This document shows, piece after piece, positions 26,689-34,883 of a DNA stretch of 64,000 nt. Both the position numbers and the translations under genes were made by a program. How positions within the stretch are numbered: position 1 is the first letter of the stretch; each line of letters starts with the position of its first letter. The notes beneath the pieces are model-generated. The model made no database searches. It was given only the letters and a program-made list of their open reading frames with translations, and was not told where the DNA came from. This DNA comes from Lachnospiraceae bacterium (lineage in GTDB: Bacteria; Bacillota; Clostridia; Lachnospirales; Lachnospiraceae), in assembly GCA_024687125.1 (NCBI GenBank), contig JAILFA010000009.1, positions 86,737 to 150,736 on the forward strand. Reading direction: 5' to 3'.

Positions 26689-27366
26689 ATGCGTATTCTG
26701 ATAGTTGAGGATGAAAAAGCCCTCGCTGAGCTGGTATCTGACCGCCTGAAACGGGACCGCTACGCCGTAGATGTCTCGTATGATGGTGAAGAGGGCCTTG
26801 ATAATGCGCTGTCGGGGATGTATGACCTGATCATCCTTGACATCATGCTCCCCAAAGTGGATGGTATAACCATTCTCAAAGAGATCCGTAAGCAGGATAA
26901 AGAGGTCAGGGTTATCATGCTTACCGCAAAGGGCGAACTCGAGGATCGTCTTCTGGGATTTGAAAATGGCGCAAATGATTATGTCCCGAAACCGTTTCAT
27001 GTAGACGAACTCGCGGCGCGTGTAAATGCACAGCTGAATATTTCAAAGGCAGTAGAAAATGTGCTGGAATTCGGCGATATTGTTTTAGATTACCGCGCGT
27101 CAAAGGTGCGATGCATAACAAACCGGGAGGATGTAGGAGTAAATAACAAGGAATTCCAGCTTCTGGAGTTTCTGATGAATAATCCAGACCGGATCCTGCC
27201 TCGGGAAATGATCTATGACCGTGTCTGGGGGATGGATTCAGAGGCGGTATCCAACAACCTGGAAGCCTACATGTCTTTTGTCAGGAAAAAACTGAAAGCG
27301 ATCGGTGCGAAAACCTCCATAAAGACTGTACGGAACATGGGGTATCGGCTGGAGTACGAAAAATAA
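26689..27366 (+). CDS. OmpR/PhoB-family response regulator
   Basis: A 225-residue regulator. The receiver has ILIVEDEKALA, acceptor Asp 51 in LIILDIMLPKVDG, Thr and Lys in VIMLTAKGE and YVPKPF. The C-terminal winged helix has NNKEFQLLEFLMNNP and VRNMGYRLEYEK. A strong GGGAGGA site precedes ATG 26689. The cognate kinase follows six bases later. The nearest downstream cassette has an 11-base-spaced direct repeat in its promoter (28699-28720), the form expected for a regulator of this family. Confidence 0.95.
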   Translation: MRILIVEDEKALAELVSDRLKRDRYAVDVSYDGEEGLDNALSGMYDLIILDIMLPKVDGITILKEIRKQDKEVRVIMLTAKGELEDRLLGFENGANDYVPKPFHVDELAARVNAQLNISKAVENVLEFGDIVLDYRASKVRCITNREDVGVNNKEFQLLEFLMNNPDRILPREMIYDRVWGMDSEAVSNNLEAYMSFVRKKLKAIGAKTSIKTVRNMGYRLEYEK

Positions 27367-27372
27367 AGGCAC

Positions 27373-28644
27373 ATGAAAGAGTTAAGAAGAAAAACCACAT
27401 TCACACTGATATCCATACTTAGCTTCATTCTTATAGCAGTCATGGTTCTGTTTAATATACGGACTTACGCTGATGAAAAAGAAGCGGTCAAGCGGAATCT
27501 TGATGTTTTGGAGAACAAAAAGATGACGCGTGACCCGGGCGCCGGGAAACCGCCGGCTGAGCCGGAGAAGCAGGGTGAGCCGGAAAAGCCCGGCGAACGA
27601 AAAATGAAACCCCGTGACATGGAAAATGTGATGATCCTGGATCGCGAAATCTATGTTGTAGAGATAAAGGACGGAGAGATCGCAGAGGTATTTTATTCCG
27701 ATAATACATCCGAAGATTTTGATGTATATACGGCGGCGGAAGAGATCATTGCAAAAGAAGATCATGACCGGATAGAACTGACAAATCTGTATTTCAGCAG
27801 ATATTCGTATAAATATGATCATGACGAATCCATAGTGATCACAAACAATAACGAAGTAAGGAAGAAGCTTTGGGCGATGCTGGCGGAATCTCTTTTGCTG
27901 GCCATTTCAGCGGAAATACTGATCGTCCTCATATCACGGCTTATCACAAAATGGATAACAAGACCGGCGGAAGAAGCTTTTGAACGGCAAAAAGAGTTTA
28001 TTGCCGATGCATCTCATGAGTTAAAGACGCCGCTTGCGGTGATCATGGCTTCATCCGATGAAATACGGAAATCAGATGATGATCAGAAGTATATCGACAA
28101 TATCCGGTATGAATCAGACCGCATGAACAGGTTGATCACAGGTCTTTTGAACCTTTCGCGTCTGGAAAGCGGTGAGGATGTCGTCTCTTTTAAAGAAGAA
28201 AATCTTTCGCGGATCCTTGAAAAGACCTGTATGGCATATGAAGCAGTCGCTTTTGAACAGGGAGTATCCATAAGTACAGATATCGAAGAAGAACTGGTCT
28301 GTAAGTGCAATAAAGAAGAGATCGAACAGATGACTGCTACGCTGCTGGATAATGCAGTCCGTCACAGCCACAGGGACACTGCCGTCAGGATACTTGCGTC
28401 TGCAGGCAGAAAAAAGGGGATCGTAGATATTCAGGTGATCAATACCGGAGACCCGATACCGAAAGAGGACGAAGAAAAGATCTTTGAACGATTCTATCGG
28501 GGAGACAGAAGCAGAAGCCGCGAGGACAACAGATATGGATTAGGACTTGCGATCGCCAGAAGGATCGCCCGGAACCATAACGGAGATATCAAGGCTCATT
28601 CTGAGAACGGGGAAACCATCTTCAGGGTTACACTTCGTAAATAG
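27373..28644 (+). CDS. Membrane sensor histidine kinase partnered with the OmpR-type regulator
   Basis: A 423-residue kinase. Helix one is at about 12-30 and helix two at about 168-190. Between them is an extracellular sensor with a Pro/Glu/Lys-rich stretch (GKPPAEPEKQGEPEKPGE). The core has FIADASHELKTPLAVIMA with His 215, N-box TLLDNAVRHSHRD, then VINTGDPI and YGLGLAIARRIA. It has no HAMP domain that I can see. It is followed by a clear terminator. Signal unknown; the charged Pro-rich loop suggests an envelope or cation stimulus, which is speculation. Confidence 0.93.
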   Translation: MKELRRKTTFTLISILSFILIAVMVLFNIRTYADEKEAVKRNLDVLENKKMTRDPGAGKPPAEPEKQGEPEKPGERKMKPRDMENVMILDREIYVVEIKDGEIAEVFYSDNTSEDFDVYTAAEEIIAKEDHDRIELTNLYFSRYSYKYDHDESIVITNNNEVRKKLWAMLAESLLLAISAEILIVLISRLITKWITRPAEEAFERQKEFIADASHELKTPLAVIMASSDEIRKSDDDQKYIDNIRYESDRMNRLITGLLNLSRLESGEDVVSFKEENLSRILEKTCMAYEAVAFEQGVSISTDIEEELVCKCNKEEIEQMTATLLDNAVRHSHRDTAVRILASAGRKKGIVDIQVINTGDPIPKEDEEKIFERFYRGDRSRSREDNRYGLGLAIARRIARNHNGDIKAHSENGETIFRVTLRK

Positions 28645-28664
28645 GCTTTTTGCTGCGCTTTCAG

Positions 28665-28702
28665 AGACACCGTAAATTTTTCATATTTACGGTGTCTTTT
28701 TA
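28665..28702 (+). terminator. Intrinsic terminator after the two-component system
   Basis: AGACACCGTAAAT and ATTTACGGTGTCT form a perfect 13-base stem around a seven-base loop, followed directly by TTTTT. It separates the regulator/kinase pair from the VTC cassette. Confidence 0.92.
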
Positions 28703-28731
28703 ATGTTCATTTAATCTTGATACCTTATCAT
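28699..28731 (+). promoter_or_regulatory. Direct-repeat operator and -10 box of the VTC cassette
   Basis: TTTAATGTTCA (28699-28709) and TTTAATCTTGA (28710-28720) are adjacent 11-base direct repeats, the spacing used by OmpR/PhoB-type regulators. A TATCAT -10 box (28726-28731) follows; no good -35 box exists, as in activator-dependent promoters. The OmpR-type regulator encoded just upstream is the natural candidate. Confidence 0.55.
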
Positions 28732-28771
28732 AGCACCATAAACAAGGAGATAAACCCTGCGGAAGAAAGCG

Positions 28772-29566
28772 ATGGTGAAGGACATGGGCGGATACAGAGA
28801 AGTATTTCAGAGAAAAGAGATCAAATATCTGCTGGATGATAAGCAGTACCGGGAACTGATGACATTTCTTGACAGTATCGCAAAAGTTGACGAATACGGT
28901 TTATCAAGGATCAACAATATCTACTATGATACGCCGGATCACAGACTGGTCCGCGCTTCGATCGAGAAGCCGCTGTATAAGGAAAAACTGAGGCTGCGGA
29001 CCTATGGAAAAGCAAATAATGAAACAAATGCATTTATTGAGATCAAAAAGAAATATGCGGGAGTCGTTTATAAAAGACGGATTTCCGGGAAATATCAGGA
29101 TATGTATGCGTATCTTTCAGGAGAGGGCAACGACATAGGAACAACACAGATAGCGAGAGAGATCGAAGCATTCCGGCAGCTGTACGGAGAACTGATCCCG
29201 GCAATGAGCATCTGTTATGACCGCATCGCCATGGCCGGAACAGAGGACAGAGATTTCAGGATCACCTTTGACAGCAATATCGTGTGGGACGACAAATGCA
29301 GCGACCTGAGACGGATCACGCGTGGAAAACCGTTATTGCAAAAGGGCCAATACCTGATGGAGATCAAGGTGAGCAACGCTTTTCCGAGAAAACTGTCGGA
29401 GAAACTCAGTGAACTGTGCATTTTCCCCATATCCTTTTCGAAGTATGGAGCAGGATATGCAGATATGATTAAGAATACTTTGATCAGAACTCCAAAAACA
29501 ATTCCTGCAGTACAGGCAGGTGAATGGAAAAACAGAAGAGTTAAAGGAGAGGTGGCATATGTTTAA
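28772..29566 (+). CDS. VTC-domain (polyphosphate-polymerase-like) protein
   Basis: A 264-residue soluble protein with the VTC tunnel fold. Signature pieces: VFQRKEIKYLLDDKQY, INNIYYDTPDHRLV, YKEKLRLRTYG, FIEIKKKYAGVVYKRR and QYLMEIKVSNAFPRKL. These alternate basic and acidic residues that line the polyphosphate tunnel in yeast Vtc4. Whether bacterial members make polyphosphate or modify a surface polymer is open. The ATG at 28772 has little ribosome site, but a strong AAGGAGA lies six bases before an in-frame CTG at 28757, which may be the true start. It overlaps the DUF4956 gene by 8 bases. Confidence 0.88.
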   Translation: MVKDMGGYREVFQRKEIKYLLDDKQYRELMTFLDSIAKVDEYGLSRINNIYYDTPDHRLVRASIEKPLYKEKLRLRTYGKANNETNAFIEIKKKYAGVVYKRRISGKYQDMYAYLSGEGNDIGTTQIAREIEAFRQLYGELIPAMSICYDRIAMAGTEDRDFRITFDSNIVWDDKCSDLRRITRGKPLLQKGQYLMEIKVSNAFPRKLSEKLSELCIFPISFSKYGAGYADMIKNTLIRTPKTIPAVQAGEWKNRRVKGEVAYV

Positions 29567-30239
29567 CAGTATTTTCTCATCTATTTTATCAGACAGTACT
29601 TTCAGCGGAAACGAGTTCGTAATCATTACGATAACCGCATTTTTGTGCGGGCTGATCATCGCAGGCGGTTATATGATCAAAAACCGATATTCCCGAAGCC
29701 TTGTGACCACACTGGTGCTGCTTCCGGCGATCGTGGAGCTGGTCATCATCCTCGTCAACGGAAATCTGGGTGCAGGTGTGGCAGTGGCAGGCGCCTTCAG
29801 TCTGGTGCGTTTCCGCTCTGCTCCGGGACGCGGTCAGGAGATCACAGGGATCTTTCTCGCAATGGCAGTCGGATTGGCTGCAGGAATGGGCTATATCGGG
29901 ATCGCACTGCTGTTCTCCCTGCTGGTGACCGGAGTACATCTGCTTTTGAAATCTGTTCATTTCGGTTCGGAAAACAAGGGTGTGAAGCAGCTAAAGATCT
30001 CAGTTCCCGAAAACCTGGATTATGAGAACAGATTTGACGATGCGTTTCAAAAATACCTCAAGGAATACAGCTATGATGACGTACGTACGACAAATATGGG
30101 AAGTCTGTACAGGCTCACCTTGAGTGTGGTCATGAAAGATAATGTTTCATCCCGTGAATTCCTGGATGAATTGAGGACACTTAACGGAAATCTTGATATA
30201 AGCCTGGGACGCATGACAGAACCCCAGGAAGCACTGTAA
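29559..30239 (+). CDS. DUF4956 membrane protein
   Basis: A 226-residue protein with three or four membrane helices in the first 130 residues and a soluble C-terminal domain (about 140-226). The core VAGAFSLVRFRSAPGRGQEI is the hallmark of DUF4956. This family is a regular partner of VTC-domain proteins, so it may form the membrane part of a polymerase-export complex; that is inference from neighbourhood. ATG 29559 follows AAGGAGAGG at six bases and is preferred over GTG 29520. Confidence 0.88.
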   Translation: MFNSIFSSILSDSTFSGNEFVIITITAFLCGLIIAGGYMIKNRYSRSLVTTLVLLPAIVELVIILVNGNLGAGVAVAGAFSLVRFRSAPGRGQEITGIFLAMAVGLAAGMGYIGIALLFSLLVTGVHLLLKSVHFGSENKGVKQLKISVPENLDYENRFDDAFQKYLKEYSYDDVRTTNMGSLYRLTLSVVMKDNVSSREFLDELRTLNGNLDISLGRMTEPQEAL

Positions 30240-30287
30240 ACAGCCATGACATGAATGACAATTTCGGATAACGAGGAGGAAAATGAT

Positions 30288-31667
30288 ATGCGTAAAGGAA
30301 TGATCATTGCAATGCTTTCTGCGGCTCTGGTATTATCAGCCTGCGGACAGGAAACATCAAAAACTGCTGAAACAGAAGTGCCGGTGATACAGACCGAAAG
30401 CTATGAGGTTTCCGTGGAACAGCTGGACAGCAGTATAAACGGTAAAGATTCTGAAAAGAGCGTAGAGATCGACGCGAGTGATCTTTTTACTGACAGGGAT
30501 ATGCAGCAGACGCCTGATCTTGCGGATGCAGAGTATATTAACGTTTCGAGCGGAAAGGATATCACGATCGATTCGGAAGGAATCTATGTACTGAGCGGGA
30601 ATGCGAAAAACGTTACAGTTATTGTTGAAGCAGATGATAAGGACAAGATCCAGCTTGTACTGAACGGGATGAAGATATCTAATTCCGACGAACCCTGCAT
30701 TTATGTAAAGAATGCTGATAAAGTGTTTGTGACCTCCGCTGCGGATGATAATGAGCTCAGTGTGAGCGGAAGTTTTTCTTCCGATGGTGATACCAATACG
30801 GATGCAGCGATCTTTTCAAAGGATGACCTGGTGTTGAACGGAACAGGCGTCCTGAAGATCAGTTCGTCCGACAATGGGATATCCGGCAAGGATGATATCA
30901 AGGTAACCGGCGGAACGATTGAGATCGCATGCACAGGCAGTGCCATCGAAGCGCATGATGAGATCCTGATCGCAGACGGGACCATTGAGATCACAGCCTG
31001 CAACGACGGCCTCCATGCAGAAGATGACGACGATGATACTGCGGGATCCATCTATATAGGCGGCGGGTCAATGAAGATCAACGCTGATGATGACGCAATA
31101 CACGCAACAACGACCGTGACGATCGATGATGGTGATATTGTCCTGACTGCAGCAGAGGGGATCGAAGGAACACAGATCGTGATCAACGGCGGTAATATTG
31201 ATATCACAGCATCGGATGACGGAATCAATTCAGCTCAGAAATCGTCTTCTCTTAAACCGCTGTTCGAAATGAACGGAGGGAATGTAAGCATAACGATGGG
31301 TGCAGGAGATACAGACTGTGTTGATTCGAACGGGGATATCGTGATCAATGGCGGTACGATCAGCATTTCAGGCCAGTCTACCTTCGACTATGACGGGAAT
31401 GCGGAATATAACGGCGGCACGATCATTGAAAACGGAGTGCAGACAAATACGATCACAAATCAGGTATTCGAAGGCCACGGAGGAAGAGGCGGCATGGGAA
31501 CGCAGAACGGCAGTGAACGAAATGAAGGCGACAGAGGACCGCAGGGCGGTAATGAAGGAAATGGAGAGCAATGGGGCAGGAAAGACTTTGAGGGCATGCC
31601 GCCTGAAGGTAATGGAAGAGAGCAAAAAGGACATGGCGGACGCCGACCGGAAAACAGACAGCAGTGA
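30288..31667 (+). CDS. Cthe_2159-family beta-helix lipoprotein (carbohydrate-binding)
   Basis: A 459-residue surface lipoprotein. The signal peptide ends in the lipobox LSAC (Cys 18), with GAGGAGGA before ATG 30288. The body has repeated short turns of the type GxIxITxGxIxI (for example KDDIKVTGGTIEIACTGSAI and DGLHAEDDDDD), typical of the right-handed beta-helix of Cthe_2159, a family reported to bind cellulose and acidic polysaccharides with calcium. The last 70 residues are a Gly/Glu/Arg/Asn low-complexity tail. It follows VTC and DUF4956 genes in a cassette common in Clostridia. Confidence 0.88.
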   Translation: MRKGMIIAMLSAALVLSACGQETSKTAETEVPVIQTESYEVSVEQLDSSINGKDSEKSVEIDASDLFTDRDMQQTPDLADAEYINVSSGKDITIDSEGIYVLSGNAKNVTVIVEADDKDKIQLVLNGMKISNSDEPCIYVKNADKVFVTSAADDNELSVSGSFSSDGDTNTDAAIFSKDDLVLNGTGVLKISSSDNGISGKDDIKVTGGTIEIACTGSAIEAHDEILIADGTIEITACNDGLHAEDDDDDTAGSIYIGGGSMKINADDDAIHATTTVTIDDGDIVLTAAEGIEGTQIVINGGNIDITASDDGINSAQKSSSLKPLFEMNGGNVSITMGAGDTDCVDSNGDIVINGGTISISGQSTFDYDGNAEYNGGTIIENGVQTNTITNQVFEGHGGRGGMGTQNGSERNEGDRGPQGGNEGNGEQWGRKDFEGMPPEGNGREQKGHGGRRPENRQQ

Positions 31668-31717
31668 TCACTCGGGGCAGTGATTTCCGGGATCGCTGAT
31701 ACAGAAAGGGTCAGAAA

Positions 31718-32581
31718 GTGAAGAACAGAACGACGATCGTGTTCAGCCTGATATATGGTGTTTTACTTGCGGGGCTTGCTGCCTATGTGCTGCTGGACAG
31801 CTTTGTGATACCGCACAGATATGCTTCTGTTAAAAAGACATATGCTGTTGAAACGGAAGACAGCGGGGCGACAGCTTCCGACGGGGTAGAGATCACGCTG
31901 AAGGAATACCGGGTAAATGATACCAATGTTTATGTGGCCGATGTGAGGATCGATTCGGCTGACCATTTAAAAACAGCTCTGGCGGAGGATACCTATGGAA
32001 GGAATATCAAAGAGGATACATCCGTCATTGCCAGTGATCATGGCGCTGTTCTGGCGATCAACGGCGATTTTTACGGAAGCAGGCAGAGCGGTTATGTCAT
32101 ACGTGAAGGCGTGCTGTACAGAGATAAAAAGAAAAGCGGTAATGAAGACCTTGTTGTTCTGAAGAGCGGAGAATTCCTGATCATCAATGAAGACGATGTC
32201 AGCGCACAGGAGCTTCTGGACATGGGAGCGCAGCAGATATTTTCGTTCGGCCCGGCACTTGTTATAGACGGCGAGATTTCCGTGGATCCCAGGGAAGAAG
32301 TCGGAAAAGCCATGCACAGCAATCCCAGAACTGCGATCGGAGTGATCGATGATCTTCATTATGTTTTTGTCGTAGCTGACGGCAGAACATCTGACAATGA
32401 AGGACTGACGCTCCGTGAGCTTGCGGATTTCATGAAGGATCTCGGCGTAGAGACAGCATACAATCTGGACGGCGGCGGATCATCTGCCATGGTCTATCAG
32501 GGTGAGATCGTCAACAATCCGACGACCGGAGGAAGAAGGATCGGTGAAAGGAGCGTGAGTGATATTGTCTATATCAGATGA
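31718..32581 (+). CDS. Phosphodiester glycosidase (NAGPA) domain membrane-anchored protein
   Basis: A 287-residue protein with one N-terminal membrane anchor (about 7-27), the rest outside the cell. NAGPA blocks: AINGDFYGSRQSGYV, SNPRTAIGVID and YNLDGGGSSAMVYQGE, the last holding the catalytic region of the family that cleaves GlcNAc-phosphodiesters in exopolymers or wall glycans. It starts with GTG 31718 after AAAGGG. It lies in the VTC cassette and overlaps the next gene by 23 bases. The bacterial substrate is not known; a phosphodiester-linked surface polymer is a fair guess. Confidence 0.87.
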   Translation: MKNRTTIVFSLIYGVLLAGLAAYVLLDSFVIPHRYASVKKTYAVETEDSGATASDGVEITLKEYRVNDTNVYVADVRIDSADHLKTALAEDTYGRNIKEDTSVIASDHGAVLAINGDFYGSRQSGYVIREGVLYRDKKKSGNEDLVVLKSGEFLIINEDDVSAQELLDMGAQQIFSFGPALVIDGEISVDPREEVGKAMHSNPRTAIGVIDDLHYVFVVADGRTSDNEGLTLRELADFMKDLGVETAYNLDGGGSSAMVYQGEIVNNPTTGGRRIGERSVSDIVYIR

Positions 32582-32972
32582 CAAAACAGCAAATCCTGTA
32601 AAAATGACTGACGGCTGCATGGCCGCAGCGTTGATAACGGCTGTGTTCGGCATGGTCTATGAATCTTTCAGTTTCGGGGTTTTCTCCTTTGCCATGATCT
32701 ATGCATTCTTGATCTTTGCTTTCGGCGGTGTGTTATTCTGGAGGCTGGTCGGCCGAAAAAGAAGTTCTGTGCCGGCCATGGCAGCCTGTATCTGGAACGC
32801 CGGACTGGCGACTCTGACAGTCGGCTGTATTCTGAAAGGCGTATTGGACATCTATGGCTCCTCCAACAGCCTTCTGATCATCTTCCCGATATTGGGCGCT
32901 GCGGATCTTGTGATCGGCGGATGCATCATGCTGTTCAGGATCAGCAATACATCGCAGCAGAAAACCGATTGA
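32559..32972 (+). CDS. Small four-helix membrane protein, unknown function
   Basis: A 137-residue membrane protein with four hydrophobic segments (about 20-40, 45-63, 77-97 and 105-127) and a basic loop GRKRSS between helices two and three. The GTG start at 32559 follows AAAGGAG and overlaps the NAGPA gene, so it belongs to the cassette. I do not recognise the family. It is the last gene before radC, which has its own promoter. Confidence 0.7.
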   Translation: MILSISDDKTANPVKMTDGCMAAALITAVFGMVYESFSFGVFSFAMIYAFLIFAFGGVLFWRLVGRKRSSVPAMAACIWNAGLATLTVGCILKGVLDIYGSSNSLLIIFPILGAADLVIGGCIMLFRISNTSQQKTD

Positions 32973-33040
32973 CTCATTTCGAGATAACTCAATTTGCGGT
33001 CAGTCGCTCACGTCTTCTATATCCACTCACCCTTTTTCTG

Positions 33041-33069
33041 TTGAAATACACCTCATAGTGTGCTATCAT
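33041..33069 (+). promoter_or_regulatory. Sigma-A promoter of the radC-mreBCD run
   Basis: TTGAAA (33041-33046), 17 bases and TATCAT (33064-33069). GGAAAGGA precedes the radC ATG at 33124. The rest of the 151-base gap shows no clear terminator or riboswitch. Confidence 0.65.
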
Positions 33070-33123
33070 ATATGTTCCGAAACCATGCCGGTCTGACTGC
33101 CCGGAGCGCGGAAAGGAACGGAT

Positions 33124-33876
33124 ATGGCTAAGGAAACAGGACACTCGCTGACCTTTATGATCAGTGAAGGCAAACTGGACAGGGAGATGCTTCCCTATGA
33201 AAAGTTTAAGGATCTCGGACCGCAGGCACTGACAGACGCTGAACTCCTTGCGGTGATCATCCGGACCGGTGCCGGAGGGATCACACCGATGGAGATCGGC
33301 AGGCGGATTCTCGGTCGGGGAGGCGGAAACAGACAGGGCTTATCCAGCCTGTATCAGATGAGCGTGAGGGATCTGGAACAGATCCCGGGGATCGGTGAAG
33401 TAAAGGCTGTACAGCTCAAATGCATCGCCGAACTCTCCAACAGGATCGTGCGTGAGAGGACAGTCAGGAACTTAAGTTTTCTTTCCCCCAGAAGGATCGC
33501 CGAACACTATATGGAACAGCTTCGGCATGAGGAGAGTGAACAGGTGCTCCTGCTTTCGCTGAACTCCCGAATGAAGCTGATCGCAGAAAGAGTTGTTTTC
33601 GTCGGTACGGTGAACCGTTCTCCAGCCTCACCGAGAGAGATCTTTCTGGAAGCGCTGCGGCACGGAGCGGTCAATATCATCGTGCTGCACAACCATCCCG
33701 GAGGTGATCCGATGCCGAGCGGAGAGGATGTCCGTTTTACAAGGGCTCTTCGTGCGTCCGGCGAGATGATCGGGATCCGGCTTGCGGATCATCTGATCAT
33801 CGGCGACAAGTGTTACTTCAGTTTTAAGGAACAGGGGTATCTGGAGGATGATATCCCGGAAGGGGGAAGCGCATGA
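33124..33876 (+). CDS. radC: RadC family JAB/MPN-domain protein
   Basis: A 250-residue protein with an N-terminal helix-hairpin-helix region (about 20-105, with EQIPGIGEVKAVQLK) and a C-terminal JAMM-type metal domain: VLHNHPGGDPMPSGEDVRFT gives the HxH...SxxD zinc ligands. Despite its name a DNA-repair role is doubtful. In Firmicutes radC is commonly upstream of mreB, as here. It overlaps mreB by 4 bases. Confidence 0.95.
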   Translation: MAKETGHSLTFMISEGKLDREMLPYEKFKDLGPQALTDAELLAVIIRTGAGGITPMEIGRRILGRGGGNRQGLSSLYQMSVRDLEQIPGIGEVKAVQLKCIAELSNRIVRERTVRNLSFLSPRRIAEHYMEQLRHEESEQVLLLSLNSRMKLIAERVVFVGTVNRSPASPREIFLEALRHGAVNIIVLHNHPGGDPMPSGEDVRFTRALRASGEMIGIRLADHLIIGDKCYFSFKEQGYLEDDIPEGGSA

Positions 33877-34883
33877 GCGCTAATACGTTTGGTATCGATC
33901 TGGGGACAGGCAATATCAAGATCTATGACCGCAGTGCCGACGGCGTGATCGTCGAAAAGAACATGATCGCGATCAAAAACAAGACCGATGTGTTTGCCTA
34001 CGGCAATGCCGCTTACGATATGTATGAAAAGGCTCCGAGTAATATCAAGATCTCTTATCCCTTATCCGGCGGTGTGATCGCAGATATCAACCATATGGAA
34101 ACTCTGGTGCGGATGTTCATCACCGCACAGATGCGCGGTCAGCCGAAGTCCGTGGATGTCTATGTCGCGATACCGCATGATGTCACTGAGGTCGAACGCA
34201 AGGCATTCCGCGATCTGATCCAGGACAGCAATGTCCGTGCAAAAGAGATCCGTCTTGTCGAAAAAGCGCTCGCTGACGGTTTGGGAATGGATATCGATGT
34301 CATGAACTCTCAGGGCGTCCTGATCGTGGATGTCGGCTTCGATACGACCGAGATTTCTGTCCTTTCCCTGGGCGGTATCGTGATCAGCAAACTCATGAAG
34401 ATCGCCGGACGACAGTTCGATGATACGATCCGCAGTACCGTACGCCGCGAGCTTTCCCTAATCATCGGTGAAAAGACAGCAGAAAACCTCAGGATCTCCC
34501 TGCAGGATCTGTATAAGGAGAACCGGGATGCCGTGATCTACGGGCGCGACATTGTCACCGGTCTACCGGTGGAGCGTCAGATCCAGCCTTCGATCATCAC
34601 ACATTCTCTGACGGATGATTTTGATCAGATCCTGGATATGATCAAAGCGACACTGGAAAGGACTCCGCCGGAACTTGCGGCCGATATCTATAAGCACGGC
34701 ATTTACCTCACCGGCGGTGCTTCGCAGACAAAGAATCTGGCACAGCACATTTCGGACGGTGTTTCTCTAAATGTCAACCTTGCAGAAATGCCTATTGCTT
34801 CAGTTTCGATGGGACTTGCGCGGATCATCCGCGAAAGCGCTTTCCGTTCGCTGGCCTATGACATCGAAAGCAGTTATCGATGA
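33873..34883 (+). CDS. mreB: Rod-shape-determining actin homologue MreB
   Basis: A 336-residue actin-fold protein. FGIDLGTGNIKIYD is the phosphate-1 loop, VLIVDVGFDTTEISVLS the phosphate-2 loop, and YLTGGASQTKNL the adenosine motif. It polymerises on the inner membrane face and guides the elongation synthases MreC/MreD/RodA/PBP2, all encoded directly downstream. It is more divergent than housekeeping MreB (for example MSANTFGID at the start), so Mbl-like subtype is possible. ATGA overlaps on both sides suggest strict coupling. Confidence 0.93.
   Translation: MSANTFGIDLGTGNIKIYDRSADGVIVEKNMIAIKNKTDVFAYGNAAYDMYEKAPSNIKISYPLSGGVIADINHMETLVRMFITAQMRGQPKSVDVYVAIPHDVTEVERKAFRDLIQDSNVRAKEIRLVEKALADGLGMDIDVMNSQGVLIVDVGFDTTEISVLSLGGIVISKLMKIAGRQFDDTIRSTVRRELSLIIGEKTAENLRISLQDLYKENRDAVIYGRDIVTGLPVERQIQPSIITHSLTDDFDQILDMIKATLERTPPELAADIYKHGIYLTGGASQTKNLAQHISDGVSLNVNLAEMPIASVSMGLARIIRESAFRSLAYDIESSYR

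Noticed and set aside
25411..27000. Reverse-strand frames over the PLP enzyme and the response regulator, including a 321-codon one
   Set aside because: No family resemblance, no promoter or ribosome site, and full overlap with well supported genes.
27530..27615. Repeated Pro/Glu/Lys stretch as a DNA tandem repeat
   Set aside because: Only about three imperfect copies of a short unit within the kinase sensor; treated as a low-complexity protein segment.
28280..28330. Cysteine pair (CKC) inside the kinase at 27373 as a possible metal site
   Set aside because: It lies within the helical region before the N-box and has no partner ligands; more likely incidental.
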